The notes: generated from the sequence alone by a model not told the origin. Shown: positions 36,501 to 46,248, counted from the stretch's first letter. The stretch: 64,000 bases of DNA from Candidatus Fokinia cryptica (GCF_034359305.1 NZ_CP110343.1:269823-333822); one strand, 5' to 3'. Made by a program: numbers and translations.

Positions 36501-38342
36501 ACTGCAACAAGCACATCTTCTACTCCTCCCCTTCTTATGGAGTATAATGGTTATGATATGGTAACATATGGAATGTCTTCTTGTGTGATGGTTGAGCAAA
36601 AGGTACCGCCTTATATTTATTTTTACTATTATAATAATATAAATTCGACACCAACGATTGACATATCTGATGTTTATGGGACGTTTACTGATTGTAGAGG
36701 TAATGTATTTGGGGTTGGGAGTTGCGGAATTTTATCTGATTCGTTTTGTTTCGGTGGGATTTGTGGATACAGTATTATAATGTCTTACAATACTCCTATT
36801 GTGCAGAAAAGTATTTCCTCAGATTCAGTAATATTTTCTGGAAAAGTTTCAATAGGTACCATGTTAGGTGACCCTTATGCAGGAGATGGTTTTGTTGCTA
36901 TTAACACTAATCAATTTAGTGATTGTTATTATGCCCGTGAAGCATGTGCAGCTTTCACTCCATGTCATAATGGGCCATATTGGGAACTGTCTTCTGATGC
37001 GTATATTGAAATAGAATTACCGTTAAGTTTTAAAAATTGCATAGATGGAAGTTTTATTTCATCTGTCTCTTGTCTGGGTTCAGCTACTTTCAGGCTATAT
37101 GGTACAGTAAAGGATACCAATATTACAAACCTTGAATCAATATTACTTGGTACGATCAATACTACAGCAGTATCTCCTACCGCAACATCTATTACAACAT
37201 CTCCCACCACAGCATCTCCTCCTCTTCTTATGGAGTCTACTTGTAATGGTATGAAAGGAAGTGGTGCATTTTCGTATCAATATGAAGAATTGTTTTATTC
37301 TAATGTTTTTGGAGATTGTGAAGGATTTTTTTCTATGGGTATTTATAAAGGTGTCAGAGAGAAGTTCGGCTTTGAATATTATACTAGCGATAGCATATGT
37401 GGAGGACCGAGTATTTACTTTTGTGATGTATATAATACTAAGGTAGAAGTTACTGATTGTGCAGGTAATAACATTGGGAATAGAAATGCAGCGTTTTTGT
37501 CTAATTCATTTTGTTTCGGTGGGACTTGTGGGTACTATATTATGATGCATCCTAATACTAGGGTTTTGCTGACAAACATTTCTGCAAATTCAGCAATATT
37601 TTCTGGAAGAGTTTCAATAGTAATTGGATTAAGCAAGGACAATTATTGGGTATCTTCAGTTGATGGTGGATACTGTAATAGCAACAATTCTTTCTGTGGG
37701 ACATGTCCATACACTGTTCAATGTCGTGATGGTGGACCGTATTTAGAACTGTCTTATGATGCATATTTTGAAGTAGAATTACCATTAAGCTTTCAAAATG
37801 CCTTAGAAGCATGTAACGAAATTTCTTCTGATAATACATGTGCATCTGGTTCAGCTACTTTCAGGTTATACGGTACAGTAGAGGATACCAATATTCCGAA
37901 TCTTCAATCAATATTCTACGGTCCCGTTATTAATCCTTCAGCACTAATACCTAAAAGTAATAGTAGTACCGCTCCTTCAGCACCAACGCCTCAAAGTGAT
38001 AGTAGTACCACTCCAACGCCTAGTGCTGAAAGTAATAAATGCGATAGTAGTACTATTGAGGAGAACAAAAATCGTGATAATGCTAGGAAGGAGTTTCAAG
38101 AGCTCATGTCAAAAGTTAAGTCTGAAGAGAGGAATATCACTATGAGCGACATAGAAAATACGCAGTATTTGAAGAATTTTAAAGAGCATATAAAATGTAC
38201 TGGCACTGAAGCAAAGTGTATTGGTGGTGTATTTAGTCAGAATGTATGCATACCAAGTGATGACCCTAGAGTTTCTGGTGTTAATCAAGATTTTTGTATG
38301 ACGCATATGCCATCATCAAGTAGTACAAGTAGCACAAAGTAG
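33561..38342 (+). CDS. Giant cysteine-rich secreted protein, 1593 residues
   Basis: No known family recognised. Residues 1-23 are a signal peptide ending in CYASS. The body is rich in Cys, Ser, Thr and Asn, with many paired cysteines (CVCG, CPPKHCWNCSSW, CYCGDDDGLCH, CSCALC) likely to form disulfides outside the cytoplasm. A charged helical stretch (~540-650) suggests a coiled coil. Two long Ser/Thr tracts (~870-890 and ~935-985) work as linkers before two homologous modules (from 989 and from 1220), each ending in SGSATFRLYGTV-like and EDTNI-like text. The tail is Ser/Thr-rich. No membrane anchor is seen. The gene follows the GTA-like gene after 99 bases. A surface or secreted host-interaction role is inferred. 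Confidence 0.75.
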   Translation: MKCYIMAFIIMLVLLPDLACYASSKKEENRCSRFNAIYQGNCNGKILALHIRRLTGGTIEVTSPNPFNASYKVSIYECMSHRDPLNRHTGCAYNYLKQKEVFTFNPSQVNDIRSYSEGSLCKSGVFYKKSGKIVTCLYSYPTGDIDTSTLSEVQSNVLNELYSFQKTCNKDNAYVCVCGIVEEHYLEFHNDFQSRNVIGCVPMITLPPPPTFNQIVTPVVVVSIQSPSGDLQKWFEGIGSTFDAPTVQVQSSSISMYESPPTITLQYSFDKPENLQNCQKLPNVPGTFCPSISIDGSSICVTQNFTDGSSSSSLGCVPRPSIGERSNIVIMPYYNYGNTSTQSVVVGVLQSMNDTITPIPATGTLIGTDSNGAPLYLDQNYNLVTLSSSNQFQSAECSLAKNLGSNIGDPSAHACKLSSGYTIKIATLMSSDGTTPLTSIGEYYMLSREYVPLKTTSVYSKKKKSPEEIKYYSYAQSIVGLQSYSNNIEGTYNLSIKALILGNSAQQKYMYLTSSGGECGKNCEIFDESEEDAEYPGISTLKSNVKMKLSEIKAKVEYYAKEIIPDAQSIISDNPQITENAKVKNFINNPKITNYKKAKNDLKREKEKLEDDVCPPKHCWNCSSWKIGAASANAIALYVPGGWRTRKAKYCYCGDDDGLCHAVDNQDLLSLAQSNQSGIEYLSDKYNDDSDKGQKKMKSNIESQADSILSKYNYCSCALCTRSTTQEKENIKNTYRTYRKQLPSIGTIRSYFNKRQEEPVVTEQIFMDRAVCPGIYDGPDNIYTHIPDKICIMSANTGWDFISGNNRPDNTNVTSILLPPQPVCTNLPSTCNISSGAVPNATIDSIISSPVEIDTASGKPVSIRQLRQKLKSPPSSGNSTSTSSTTTSLPSSVSVNTMASVQCNKGYTPAPGFSTYSFTLPPLPCHKKASEESCPASQGSTATNTSSTSSTTTSTSSSCQGSTTATASTTTSTTANTATATATSTSSTPPLLMEYNGYDMVTYGMSSCVMVEQKVPPYIYFYYYNNINSTPTIDISDVYGTFTDCRGNVFGVGSCGILSDSFCFGGICGYSIIMSYNTPIVQKSISSDSVIFSGKVSIGTMLGDPYAGDGFVAINTNQFSDCYYAREACAAFTPCHNGPYWELSSDAYIEIELPLSFKNCIDGSFISSVSCLGSATFRLYGTVKDTNITNLESILLGTINTTAVSPTATSITTSPTTASPPLLMESTCNGMKGSGAFSYQYEELFYSNVFGDCEGFFSMGIYKGVREKFGFEYYTSDSICGGPSIYFCDVYNTKVEVTDCAGNNIGNRNAAFLSNSFCFGGTCGYYIMMHPNTRVLLTNISANSAIFSGRVSIVIGLSKDNYWVSSVDGGYCNSNNSFCGTCPYTVQCRDGGPYLELSYDAYFEVELPLSFQNALEACNEISSDNTCASGSATFRLYGTVEDTNIPNLQSIFYGPVINPSALIPKSNSSTAPSAPTPQSDSSTTPTPSAESNKCDSSTIEENKNRDNARKEFQELMSKVKSEERNITMSDIENTQYLKNFKEHIKCTGTEAKCIGGVFSQNVCIPSDDPRVSGVNQDFCMTHMPSSSSTSSTK
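36525..37925 (+). repeat. Tandem ~690-base internal duplication in the giant secreted protein
   Basis: Two modules start with the same PPLLME text at residues 989 (base 36525) and 1220 (base 37218). Common parts in order: TDCRGN / TDCAGN, SFCFGGICGY / SFCFGGTCGY, IFSGKVSI / IFSGRVSI, GPYWELSSDAYIEIELPLSF / GPYLELSYDAYFEVELPLSF, and SATFRLYGTV followed by DTNI. The first third and the cysteine-rich loop differ, so the duplication is old. Confidence 0.9.
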
Positions 38343-38349
38343 CTACTCT

Positions 38350-39789
38350 CTATTTACGATGTTCAGTAGATGTTCTTCTTGGTTCAGATGTAAATTCAGT
38401 TTTTATCTTGTGAAATACTTGTTTTAAATTGCTGAACCCTTCTACCTCGATGGATGTGCGTAATTCTGATTTTGCAACATTTGCAAGATTTTCTTTCGGT
38501 ATGATTGCTTTTTTGAATCCGAGTTTTGATGCTTCATTAAGTCTATTGTCTATATAGGAGATTGGACGTAACTCCCCAAGTAATCCTATTTCTCCTATAA
38601 AAATTGTATCACGCGTAACTAATATACCGTAATGTGCAGATAATAAAGCGACTGCAACAGCTAAATCTATTCCAGTTTCATTAATTCTCAATCCCCCTAC
38701 AACATTTAAGTACACTTCTTTATCCATTAATTTAATTCCTATTCTAGAATTAAGTATCGCTATTATCATACCAAGTCTAGGACTATCCCAACCGATAGAT
38801 AATCTTCTGGGATTTGTAAAAAAAGATTGTGATGTAAGAGCCTGTATTTCTACAATAATACTTCGAGATCCTTCATGAAAAGCTGTGATACATGAACCTG
38901 CCACTCCACCATCGTATTGTTGTGTAACAAAGAGTTCTGATGGATTACTTACTTCCATCAATCCTCCGTTTGACATGGTGAATATCCCTATGTCATTTGT
39001 AGCGCCATATCTATTTTTAATTGATCTGATAATCCTATGTTGTTTTATATTTTCCCCTTCAAATGAAAGTACTACATCTACCATATGTTCAAGTAGTTTA
39101 GGACCTGCTATTTGTCCATCTTTTGTAACATGTCCTACTATAATAACAACGTTGGAGAGCTGTTTTGCAAGTTTTATAAGTTCAAAAGCACAGGCTTTTA
39201 CCTGACTCATACTACCCGGTGTAGCACCAATTTCTTCTAAGTATATTGTTTGGATCGAATCTACTATCAGTACACAGTTTTTTTTATTGTTATTTACGGT
39301 TGCTATAATTTCTAATAGTGAAGTTGTTGTCAGTATTTTTATATCACTTCCAGTAATTTGTAGTCTTTGTGCTCGTATTTTTAGTTGATTAAGTGATTCT
39401 TCAGCACTGATATATATGCTTTGTATTCCTTTTAATGCGAGGTTATTACAAAGTTGCATCAATAGTGTTGATTTACCTATCCCTGGTTCTCCGCTCAAGA
39501 GAATTGTAGATTGAGCAACTATTCCGCCTCCTAATACTCTGTTTAATTCTTCAAAACCTGTATCGTATCGTGATAATAGTTCTGATTCTGAAGAAGTTAG
39601 TTCGTTTATCGGTATAACTTTCTCAAGAATATCTTTTTTAGAAAAATTCTGATGCAAACCGCTTATATTAAAATCTGTTAGCTCCTCTAGTATTGTGTTC
39701 CAAGAGCCACAACCATCACATTTTCCAATCCACTTAGCATACTGTGTACCGCATGTTTGGCATATATAAGTTACTTTATTTTTTGACAT
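38350..39789 (-). CDS. radA: DNA repair protein RadA
   Basis: RecA-like helicase that promotes branch migration during recombination. An N-terminal C4 zinc finger (Cys10, Cys13, Cys24, Cys27), Walker A GEPGIGKST, Walker B-like VLIVDSIQT, the RadA-specific KNRYGA motif and a C-terminal Lon-protease-like domain (GLRINETGIDLAVAVALLSAHYG) make 479 residues. It converges with the giant secreted protein: 7 bases separate the stops. Confidence 0.96.
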   Translation of the reverse strand: MSKNKVTYICQTCGTQYAKWIGKCDGCGSWNTILEELTDFNISGLHQNFSKKDILEKVIPINELTSSESELLSRYDTGFEELNRVLGGGIVAQSTILLSGEPGIGKSTLLMQLCNNLALKGIQSIYISAEESLNQLKIRAQRLQITGSDIKILTTTSLLEIIATVNNNKKNCVLIVDSIQTIYLEEIGATPGSMSQVKACAFELIKLAKQLSNVVIIVGHVTKDGQIAGPKLLEHMVDVVLSFEGENIKQHRIIRSIKNRYGATNDIGIFTMSNGGLMEVSNPSELFVTQQYDGGVAGSCITAFHEGSRSIIVEIQALTSQSFFTNPRRLSIGWDSPRLGMIIAILNSRIGIKLMDKEVYLNVVGGLRINETGIDLAVAVALLSAHYGILVTRDTIFIGEIGLLGELRPISYIDNRLNEASKLGFKKAIIPKENLANVAKSELRTSIEVEGFSNLKQVFHKIKTEFTSEPRRTSTEHRK

Positions 39790-39905
39790 TCAGAGTAGGC
39801 GATAAATATTCAGTAGTATGTATCTTTTTTTAGTTGTTTTGTATCTACATTATAACTGTTCCGTTATATTAACTCTTATCATGCTAAAAGGCTAAAACTC
39901 AAAGG

Positions 39906-42900
39906 CTAAAATATTTTTTCTTTGAAGTTAAAGGTGAATTTAGGTCTATAATCTTTTCGATGTATGATCGCATTTATCGGGAGGAATAGTACATCTATGA
40001 AAGTTTTGAGCATTATTTTTCCTTTGAATTCTATTTCATTTTTTTGCATGTCGGCTCCGCCAGTTCCAGTAATTGTAAACATATCGCTCTCTATATTACA
40101 TCCAATTAAAGATATTTTGTTTAAGCTTAGATCTGAGATATAGCATTTACTGTCTTGTATACTGATTTGCTGTTGCATAGTTATAATTTTTGCAATATTT
40201 GTCATGCTAGGATACAGCGACAGAATTCGTGTAGCGATATTTATTAATTTATTATTATGAATGTCGAGATTTGATATCAGTAGTATATTTTCATCTAAGT
40301 GTTGTTTTTGTCCAATTGTTTTAAAATTAGTACTAAGTTTTACATTTCCTTTCTTAAATTGTTGAAGATTTGCAAATTTTTCAACTAATGACATCACATT
40401 TTGCAATTGCACTGATAGCTTGTCATTTGCGTATGTGATTCCATAATGTCCGGTATTTCCAATGCTATTTGTAACACATGCGAATTTTGTATCTTTTTCA
40501 TCACTATTTCGAATGTAATTCAGCAGTGTATTACTCAATCTAATTTTTTGCCCCAGTAATATGTTTTTTATATCAAGTGCTAATGATATAGCATAATTAT
40601 TTCTTTTATTATTATACAAGTTCAAAATATCTGTAATGGTTAACCCCGATAGATTGAGGGTATTTTGTTTAATATCAATAGATATACTATTACCATCCTT
40701 TTTAATTATTGTTTTTTCTTCTTTTGAGATTGCATGCGTAGGGGTTATGGTGAAGATTTTTTCATTATTTTCGTTATTAACAGTTACGGTACCATCATAC
40801 GATATTGCAGAACTGCTTAGTGAGAATTTATATGTATTATCTATTTTATATACCGTGGCATTAACGTCAGTAATATTAACTGGATTTACACTTCTATATA
40901 TTGATATATATGGGCATTTTATATTAATTGTTTTGAGATATATTTGATTATTTATATCGAGCGAAATAAATGTATCGAGTCTGTCTTGAGGTGTGATTTT
41001 TGTATCGCCAAAATATATTGGATTATAAATAGATGAACGCACTATAAGTTGATTTGCTCTGTTTGCACCAACAAGTGAGACCGGTGTTATTCCAAAATTC
41101 TTTTGTTTTAGTTTGCTGAAAGCAAATATCTTCTCTTTGCATTCAGAAAAATTAAAATCACTATTCTCTACTATTTCTTTGTTCTTTTGAGCTAAGCTGT
41201 AATTGAGAAAAGCTTGATGTACGTTTTTAGAATTATGGCATTCTGTATACACTTGAATTGTATCTTTATGCCAAGATAGCAATACATTACTTAGTTTGAT
41301 ATTTGAACCTAGTAGTTGTTGTATCTGATGCGTATATGAAGTATTTTTCAACGCTATCTTATCTATATATCCGTTTATTTTAAAGATAGGTATATTACTT
41401 TTAAGTAAATCGAATTGTAAATTCATTAAAAACATTCCTTCTGTATTCTGTACGTCGAAATTATCATCGATAATGTTAACAATACTTTTTACAGATTTTT
41501 GAGTAAAAAGTGCCTTTATAACGTCTAAATATGAGATTATTTTACCATCGATATAGTATGTTATATCCATGAGATTTTTGCGAGCTCCAAGTGTGATATC
41601 AGCTTTTCCGTTTGGTATATATAGTAGATTATTTTTCTGAAACTTATGCTTTGATGATATTTTAGAGAAATCGGCATATGCATTTTTTGCGTCTAAATGA
41701 ATATTTGTTTCTTTATTATAAAATTTTCCACTTATAGCTACATTTTCTCCAGATACTATTGGAAACAGTAGTGATAATGGAGCAAATTTCGAGTTTACTG
41801 TGTTAGCATTCCAAGAGAATGATTTTATTTTATTCTCGATATATGAAAATCTTAATTCTCCTCCTTCCGCTATATTATCAAAAAATACGTTTTCTTGTAT
41901 GAATTTTTTAGCTTTTTTTTCTAATTTCCGAGGCCAGTACATCAGAAAATCATTTCTCGAAATTCGAGAGGTATTTTTTATAAAGAAGTCAAATTGTGGT
42001 ATCTCATACTGATATTGTAAGTTAAATTGTGCTGTTATCATATTATCAGTCGTGATCTTTCCATTGCTAATATTGAGAATTTTACTCTTTATGTTTAAAG
42101 AGCCATTACCAGTAATATTATCTAATTTTTCACTATCGTAGAAGAAGATATTTTTCGCATATACATCATGAAAGTCAAAAGATATGTCAAAAAGATGTGG
42201 AGCACTTTGATTTATGGAGATTTCATAATTAGTTTTGAGTGGGATATCCTTTTTGGTTGGTTCATATTTTGTAAAAGCAATATTTGTTTTGCTACTGATG
42301 TATGTATTATTGTCGAATTGCGGTCCAATAATTGTATTCAGCTTGATTGAATACCGCGTTGTATGCCTTTTAGCTATACCGGTACTTTCTACATCGTATT
42401 TTTCGTGATTGTCATTTAGATTTATTGTGAGTTTTTCAAGTAGTATTTGTTCTTTTTGGCTATATTGTAGAGTAATATTTTGTAGTTCTACTTTATGAGG
42501 TGCTAATGCAAGTATTTTAGAAAGTGCTTTAAAATTTATGTGCTGAGCACCGGTACTTTTTATATATTCATTTAGTGTACATAAGATTTCTGTATCGATC
42601 TTGTAATCTGAAAGCAATATGGAATCAATCGAAAGAAACGACCATGGTAGGAGTGAAAGTGAAATTTTTGTACTTGGAAGAGCATATTGAAAATGTGGAG
42701 AAACTTTATCTGTGATAAGAGTAGTGCACTGAATTTCAAGAGATGATAAGAAATTTCTAAATTTCAGTTCTACATTTTGAAATACTAATTCTTTATCATT
42801 AGGCAACTCTATATATTTCATCGCAATATTCTGTGCAAGCAATATTTGATGCTTCGTGAGTCTGATGTGTAATAGTGTGAGAAGTGAAATAAACAGCATT

Positions 42901-42968
42901 ATGAGTAGTGATACTACGATAATGCTTTTTGCTATCTTCCGTATTTGATATGATAAAGTGCTTCTCAT
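39906..42968 (-). CDS. Large AsmA/YhdP-like membrane-anchored protein
   Basis: A 1020-residue protein with one N-terminal membrane segment (~14-35, SIIVVSLLIMLFISLLTLLHI) and a long beta-strand-rich periplasmic body, as in the DUF3971/AsmA-like (YhdP) group that bridges the envelope and is thought to move phospholipids. The C-terminal GTGGADMQKNEIEFKGKIML followed by a strand and the final FTFNF resembles the YhdP end. It is divergent, so the family is set by layout. rsmG ends 11 bases upstream on the same strand, and mlaE, also a lipid-transport gene, is divergent nearby. Confidence 0.65.
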   Translation of the reverse strand: MRSTLSYQIRKIAKSIIVVSLLIMLFISLLTLLHIRLTKHQILLAQNIAMKYIELPNDKELVFQNVELKFRNFLSSLEIQCTTLITDKVSPHFQYALPSTKISLSLLPWSFLSIDSILLSDYKIDTEILCTLNEYIKSTGAQHINFKALSKILALAPHKVELQNITLQYSQKEQILLEKLTINLNDNHEKYDVESTGIAKRHTTRYSIKLNTIIGPQFDNNTYISSKTNIAFTKYEPTKKDIPLKTNYEISINQSAPHLFDISFDFHDVYAKNIFFYDSEKLDNITGNGSLNIKSKILNISNGKITTDNMITAQFNLQYQYEIPQFDFFIKNTSRISRNDFLMYWPRKLEKKAKKFIQENVFFDNIAEGGELRFSYIENKIKSFSWNANTVNSKFAPLSLLFPIVSGENVAISGKFYNKETNIHLDAKNAYADFSKISSKHKFQKNNLLYIPNGKADITLGARKNLMDITYYIDGKIISYLDVIKALFTQKSVKSIVNIIDDNFDVQNTEGMFLMNLQFDLLKSNIPIFKINGYIDKIALKNTSYTHQIQQLLGSNIKLSNVLLSWHKDTIQVYTECHNSKNVHQAFLNYSLAQKNKEIVENSDFNFSECKEKIFAFSKLKQKNFGITPVSLVGANRANQLIVRSSIYNPIYFGDTKITPQDRLDTFISLDINNQIYLKTINIKCPYISIYRSVNPVNITDVNATVYKIDNTYKFSLSSSAISYDGTVTVNNENNEKIFTITPTHAISKEEKTIIKKDGNSISIDIKQNTLNLSGLTITDILNLYNNKRNNYAISLALDIKNILLGQKIRLSNTLLNYIRNSDEKDTKFACVTNSIGNTGHYGITYANDKLSVQLQNVMSLVEKFANLQQFKKGNVKLSTNFKTIGQKQHLDENILLISNLDIHNNKLINIATRILSLYPSMTNIAKIITMQQQISIQDSKCYISDLSLNKISLIGCNIESDMFTITGTGGADMQKNEIEFKGKIMLKTFIDVLFLPINAIIHRKDYRPKFTFNFKEKIF

Positions 42969-42979
42969 AGAAAATTTAT

Positions 42980-43636
42980 CTATTTTGAAGAGATGTCTGT
43001 TAGTACTAAAATCCTAGATTTTTCATCATAAGTACTATTAATAATAGTGCTTTGAAATTTAAATCTCTTTGAGGCTTCTAGTATTTCGTATTCTATATTT
43101 TCACCTTTCATCAGAAAAATACTAACGTTCAGATGAGATAGGCATTCAAAGTTTCGTATACAAGCGTTGAGTAATTTTTTTACAGTTGAAAAAGCCAATG
43201 CCGTGATCGTTATGCAATTGTTTATAGCAATAGGTATTTGCATTGCTTCTACTTTTTCTATTCTACTATTTATGATTTTAGCGTCTAAATTTAACTTTGA
43301 TACTGCTAATGTAAGAAATGCACACTTTTTAGAATTAGAATCCACCATTATAACTTTAGCTCCCAAAATACTCAGTATAATACTAGGTAAACCATTACCG
43401 CTACCGATATCTAATATGAGGGATTTGGAGTTAAATTTTAGTATGGTAAGATGCAATTCTACAGATCGCATAACGTAATTTAGCAGCTTACTAAACTGTA
43501 ACTTTGAAGAGCATAAATTTACGTGATTGTTCACTTGTTGTAGTATAGCTAGATATTCTACTATCTTTTTATACGCTCCGAATTGTATGCTTTCTATTAA
43601 ATTTATATCTTCTGTTTTCATACAGTGCCGTATCAA
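42980..43636 (-). CDS. rsmG: 16S rRNA m7G527 methyltransferase RsmG
   Basis: Rossmann-fold SAM-dependent methyltransferase for G527. The SAM loop LDIGSGNGLPSIIL, VDSNSKKCAFL, ITALAFSTVKKLL (family RA.a.l..ll) and the C-terminal MKGENIEYEI are seen in 218 residues. Usually in a gidA-gidB-parAB cluster; here it is upstream of the AsmA-like gene instead. Confidence 0.93.
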   Translation of the reverse strand: MIRHCMKTEDINLIESIQFGAYKKIVEYLAILQQVNNHVNLCSSKLQFSKLLNYVMRSVELHLTILKFNSKSLILDIGSGNGLPSIILSILGAKVIMVDSNSKKCAFLTLAVSKLNLDAKIINSRIEKVEAMQIPIAINNCITITALAFSTVKKLLNACIRNFECLSHLNVSIFLMKGENIEYEILEASKRFKFQSTIINSTYDEKSRILVLTDISSK

Positions 43637-43682
43637 GTACGAATTTTGATGTTCATAGGTGAAATTCTAGCAGAAAGTATGA

Positions 43683-44507
43683 TTGACAACTAGTAATTTT
43701 TACGCTGTAATTTTGGCTAATTCTCTTGATGTAGAAAATGTTAATTGTATGCAAACGGTGAATGCTTTTTTCGCTAATATTGGAAGATTACCTTCTTTTA
43801 TTCTCTGTGTAATTGGAATGATGTTTACAAGGAAAATTTCAGTTGTGATGTTTAGAAGTTGTGTGTTGGAATTTGGCTTTTTTTCTTTACCTATTATTAG
43901 TTTAACTGCTGCGTTTACTGGTGCTGTTTTAGCACTACAAAGCTATACTGGTTTATCAGCAGTAAATCCAGAAATGCTTCTTAGTAGTATGATTGTAGTA
44001 TCGATTACTAGAGAGTTGGGACCAGTGTTAAGCAGTTTGATGTTTACAGGACGGGTAGGGGCTAAGATAGCAGCGGAAGTTTCTAGCATGAAAAATAGCG
44101 AGCAAATAGATGCAATGTACACATTAGGTGTCGATCCAATTAGGTATTTAGCTATACCAAGAATAATGAGTGGAGTAATTTGCATGCCATTTCTTGTGAT
44201 GATTGCTGATGTAATAGGTATAATAGGCGGAGGAGTTGTCAGTATAATGATTCTCGATTTTAACTATGAGACGTATGTTAGTAGTTCGATCAACGCATTT
44301 AAGCTTGTAGATTTTAGTTCTGGTCTTATCAAAGCCTTATTTTTTGGGTTAATTAGTACTTCTGTATCTTTTTATCAAGGCTTTAATTCTGACTATAGTG
44401 CTTCTGGCATCGGAAAAGCGACTACCGAAGCGGTAGTATGGTCTTCAGTGCTAATCATGTTTGCAAATTATATTCTAACAAACATAATGTTCAATGCTAC
44501 TGTATAA
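43683..44507 (+). CDS. mlaE: ABC transporter permease MlaE
   Basis: Inner-membrane permease of the Mla phospholipid transport system, which keeps outer-membrane lipid asymmetry. Five or six membrane segments are apparent, with SLTAAFTGAVLALQSYTGL, the conserved VVSITRELGPVLSSLMFTGRVGAKIAAEVSSMKNSEQIDAM and ALFFGLISTSVSFYQGF. The assigned start is TTG; an ATG at residue 23 would shorten it to 252 residues, nearer the family norm. The ATPase mlaF and mlaD are not adjacent. Confidence 0.93.
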   Translation: MTTSNFYAVILANSLDVENVNCMQTVNAFFANIGRLPSFILCVIGMMFTRKISVVMFRSCVLEFGFFSLPIISLTAAFTGAVLALQSYTGLSAVNPEMLLSSMIVVSITRELGPVLSSLMFTGRVGAKIAAEVSSMKNSEQIDAMYTLGVDPIRYLAIPRIMSGVICMPFLVMIADVIGIIGGGVVSIMILDFNYETYVSSSINAFKLVDFSSGLIKALFFGLISTSVSFYQGFNSDYSASGIGKATTEAVVWSSVLIMFANYILTNIMFNATV

Positions 44508-44523
44508 TTGATTAAAGATAATA

Positions 44524-46248
44524 ATGCATATCTCATATTTGAAAGAAGCAAGTCAATCAAGTAGTTGGGTTTTTAAAGAATCATTTAGTTTATTGAAGCA
44601 TATTAATAATAGTGTTCCATCAAAAGGGTTTGTACTTTTTTCGACGGGATATGGCCCCTCCGGTTTACCGCATATTGGTACATTTGGAGAAGTGGTTCGT
44701 ACTGTTATGGTTCAGGAAGCGTTCAAGAGAGTAACAAATTTTCCTACAAAGCTGATCTGCTTTTCAGATGATAAAGATGCAATGAGAAAGATTCCTGATT
44801 TCATTGCAAATGTGGAAGAATATCAAAAGTATATAGGTTTACCTCTGAGTGAAGTACCAGATCCGTTTGGTAAGGATGATAGTTATGCGGTAGCAATGAA
44901 TAAAAAGTTGTGTAAATTCTTGGATGATTTTGGTTTTCAATACCAATTTATGAGTGCAACTGAGTGTTATAGGAATGGAATGTTGAATAGTGGAATAGTA
45001 ATTCTTCTTCAGCGTCATCAAAAAGTATTGGATCTAATATTACCAACTCTTCGTGACGAACGAAGAAAAACGTATAGTCCATTCCTTCCGATATGTAAGC
45101 GTACTGGGGTAGTATTACAGGTAAAAATAGACGAGATAGATCTAGAAAAGAATACTGTAAGTTATACTGAGCCAGTTACTAATGATGTGATAGAGGTATC
45201 AGTTTTAAATGGAGAGTGTAAAGTGCAGTGGAAACTCGATTTTGCTCTAAGATGGAAAGTGCTACAAGTTGATTTTGAGATGTATGGAAAAGATCATCTA
45301 GTGAATGGTGCAATATATTCCAAGGGATGTAAGATTATTGATGGCATTCCTCCGCAGCAGATGTACTATGAATTGTTTTTGGATGAGAATGGTGAAAAGA
45401 TATCAAAGACGAAGGCGAATGGTATTACAGTAGAGCAATGGTTAAAATATGGTCTTACCGACTCACTTGCCTATTTGATGTATATATCTCCTACTTCAGC
45501 TAAAAAAATATCTCTCGGACTAATTGTAAAATACATGGATGAGTATATCAGGGATTTTAGGAAATACTTCGAATTGCTCAAAAATATCGAAAAAGCAGAT
45601 GATTCTGAGAAAAGTGGATATATGAAGCTTATTTTTATGAATCCAATTTTCTACGTAGAGATTGCAAAACAAAATAATATACATTTTGGTAAGATAGATA
45701 GTTATGACGATTGCTTAGGGCGATATGTCGTAGATGCTACTGAAGCTGATGTGATGATGGGCTTTTTAGAGGCAAAGATTGATTACTCTATGATTTTAAA
45801 CTTAATTGGTGCTTTTCGCTCTTCTTCGTATGAGATGATTTGTGCTTATATCTTAAAATACATAACGAAGTACAATTCTTCGATATCGGTAAATGCAAAT
45901 ATGCCGCAGATGATAATATTACTTATAAAAAAAGCACTTATCTTCTATGAAGATGTATATAAAGTAAGTAAACAGTATAGACGTCCTAATGATACTGAGA
46001 GGGAAGCAATGCTGATATTATACGAGAAATTCGAAAAAATAGTTAATATGGATTGTACTGAAAGTGAAATCCAAAATGCTATATATGATACTGCAAAGGT
46101 AGTTGATATAGCTCCACAAGCTTTTTTCACAGCATTATATGAAATCTTATTAGGAACTAATAACGGACCAAGATTAGGTTCTTTCTTTTATATATATGGG
46201 CTAGATAACGCGTTAAATTTAATAAAAGAGTGTTTATCAAAAGAATAA
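44524..46248 (+). CDS. lysK: Class I lysyl-tRNA synthetase
   Basis: A class I LysRS, 574 residues, the form used by archaea, spirochaetes and some alphaproteobacteria including Rickettsiales, in place of the usual class II LysS. HIGH motif as PHIGTFGE and KMSKS motif as GEKISKTKAN, with YGPSGLPHIG and FEMYGKDHL also conserved. It begins 17 bases after mlaE on the same strand and converges with leuS. Confidence 0.96.
   Translation: MHISYLKEASQSSSWVFKESFSLLKHINNSVPSKGFVLFSTGYGPSGLPHIGTFGEVVRTVMVQEAFKRVTNFPTKLICFSDDKDAMRKIPDFIANVEEYQKYIGLPLSEVPDPFGKDDSYAVAMNKKLCKFLDDFGFQYQFMSATECYRNGMLNSGIVILLQRHQKVLDLILPTLRDERRKTYSPFLPICKRTGVVLQVKIDEIDLEKNTVSYTEPVTNDVIEVSVLNGECKVQWKLDFALRWKVLQVDFEMYGKDHLVNGAIYSKGCKIIDGIPPQQMYYELFLDENGEKISKTKANGITVEQWLKYGLTDSLAYLMYISPTSAKKISLGLIVKYMDEYIRDFRKYFELLKNIEKADDSEKSGYMKLIFMNPIFYVEIAKQNNIHFGKIDSYDDCLGRYVVDATEADVMMGFLEAKIDYSMILNLIGAFRSSSYEMICAYILKYITKYNSSISVNANMPQMIILLIKKALIFYEDVYKVSKQYRRPNDTEREAMLILYEKFEKIVNMDCTESEIQNAIYDTAKVVDIAPQAFFTALYEILLGTNNGPRLGSFFYIYGLDNALNLIKECLSKE

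Noticed and set aside
36241-36564. Long open frames on both strands in the Ser/Thr-rich linker
   Set aside because: They arise from low-complexity ACT/AGT-type codons; the giant secreted protein in frame 33561-38342 explains the region.
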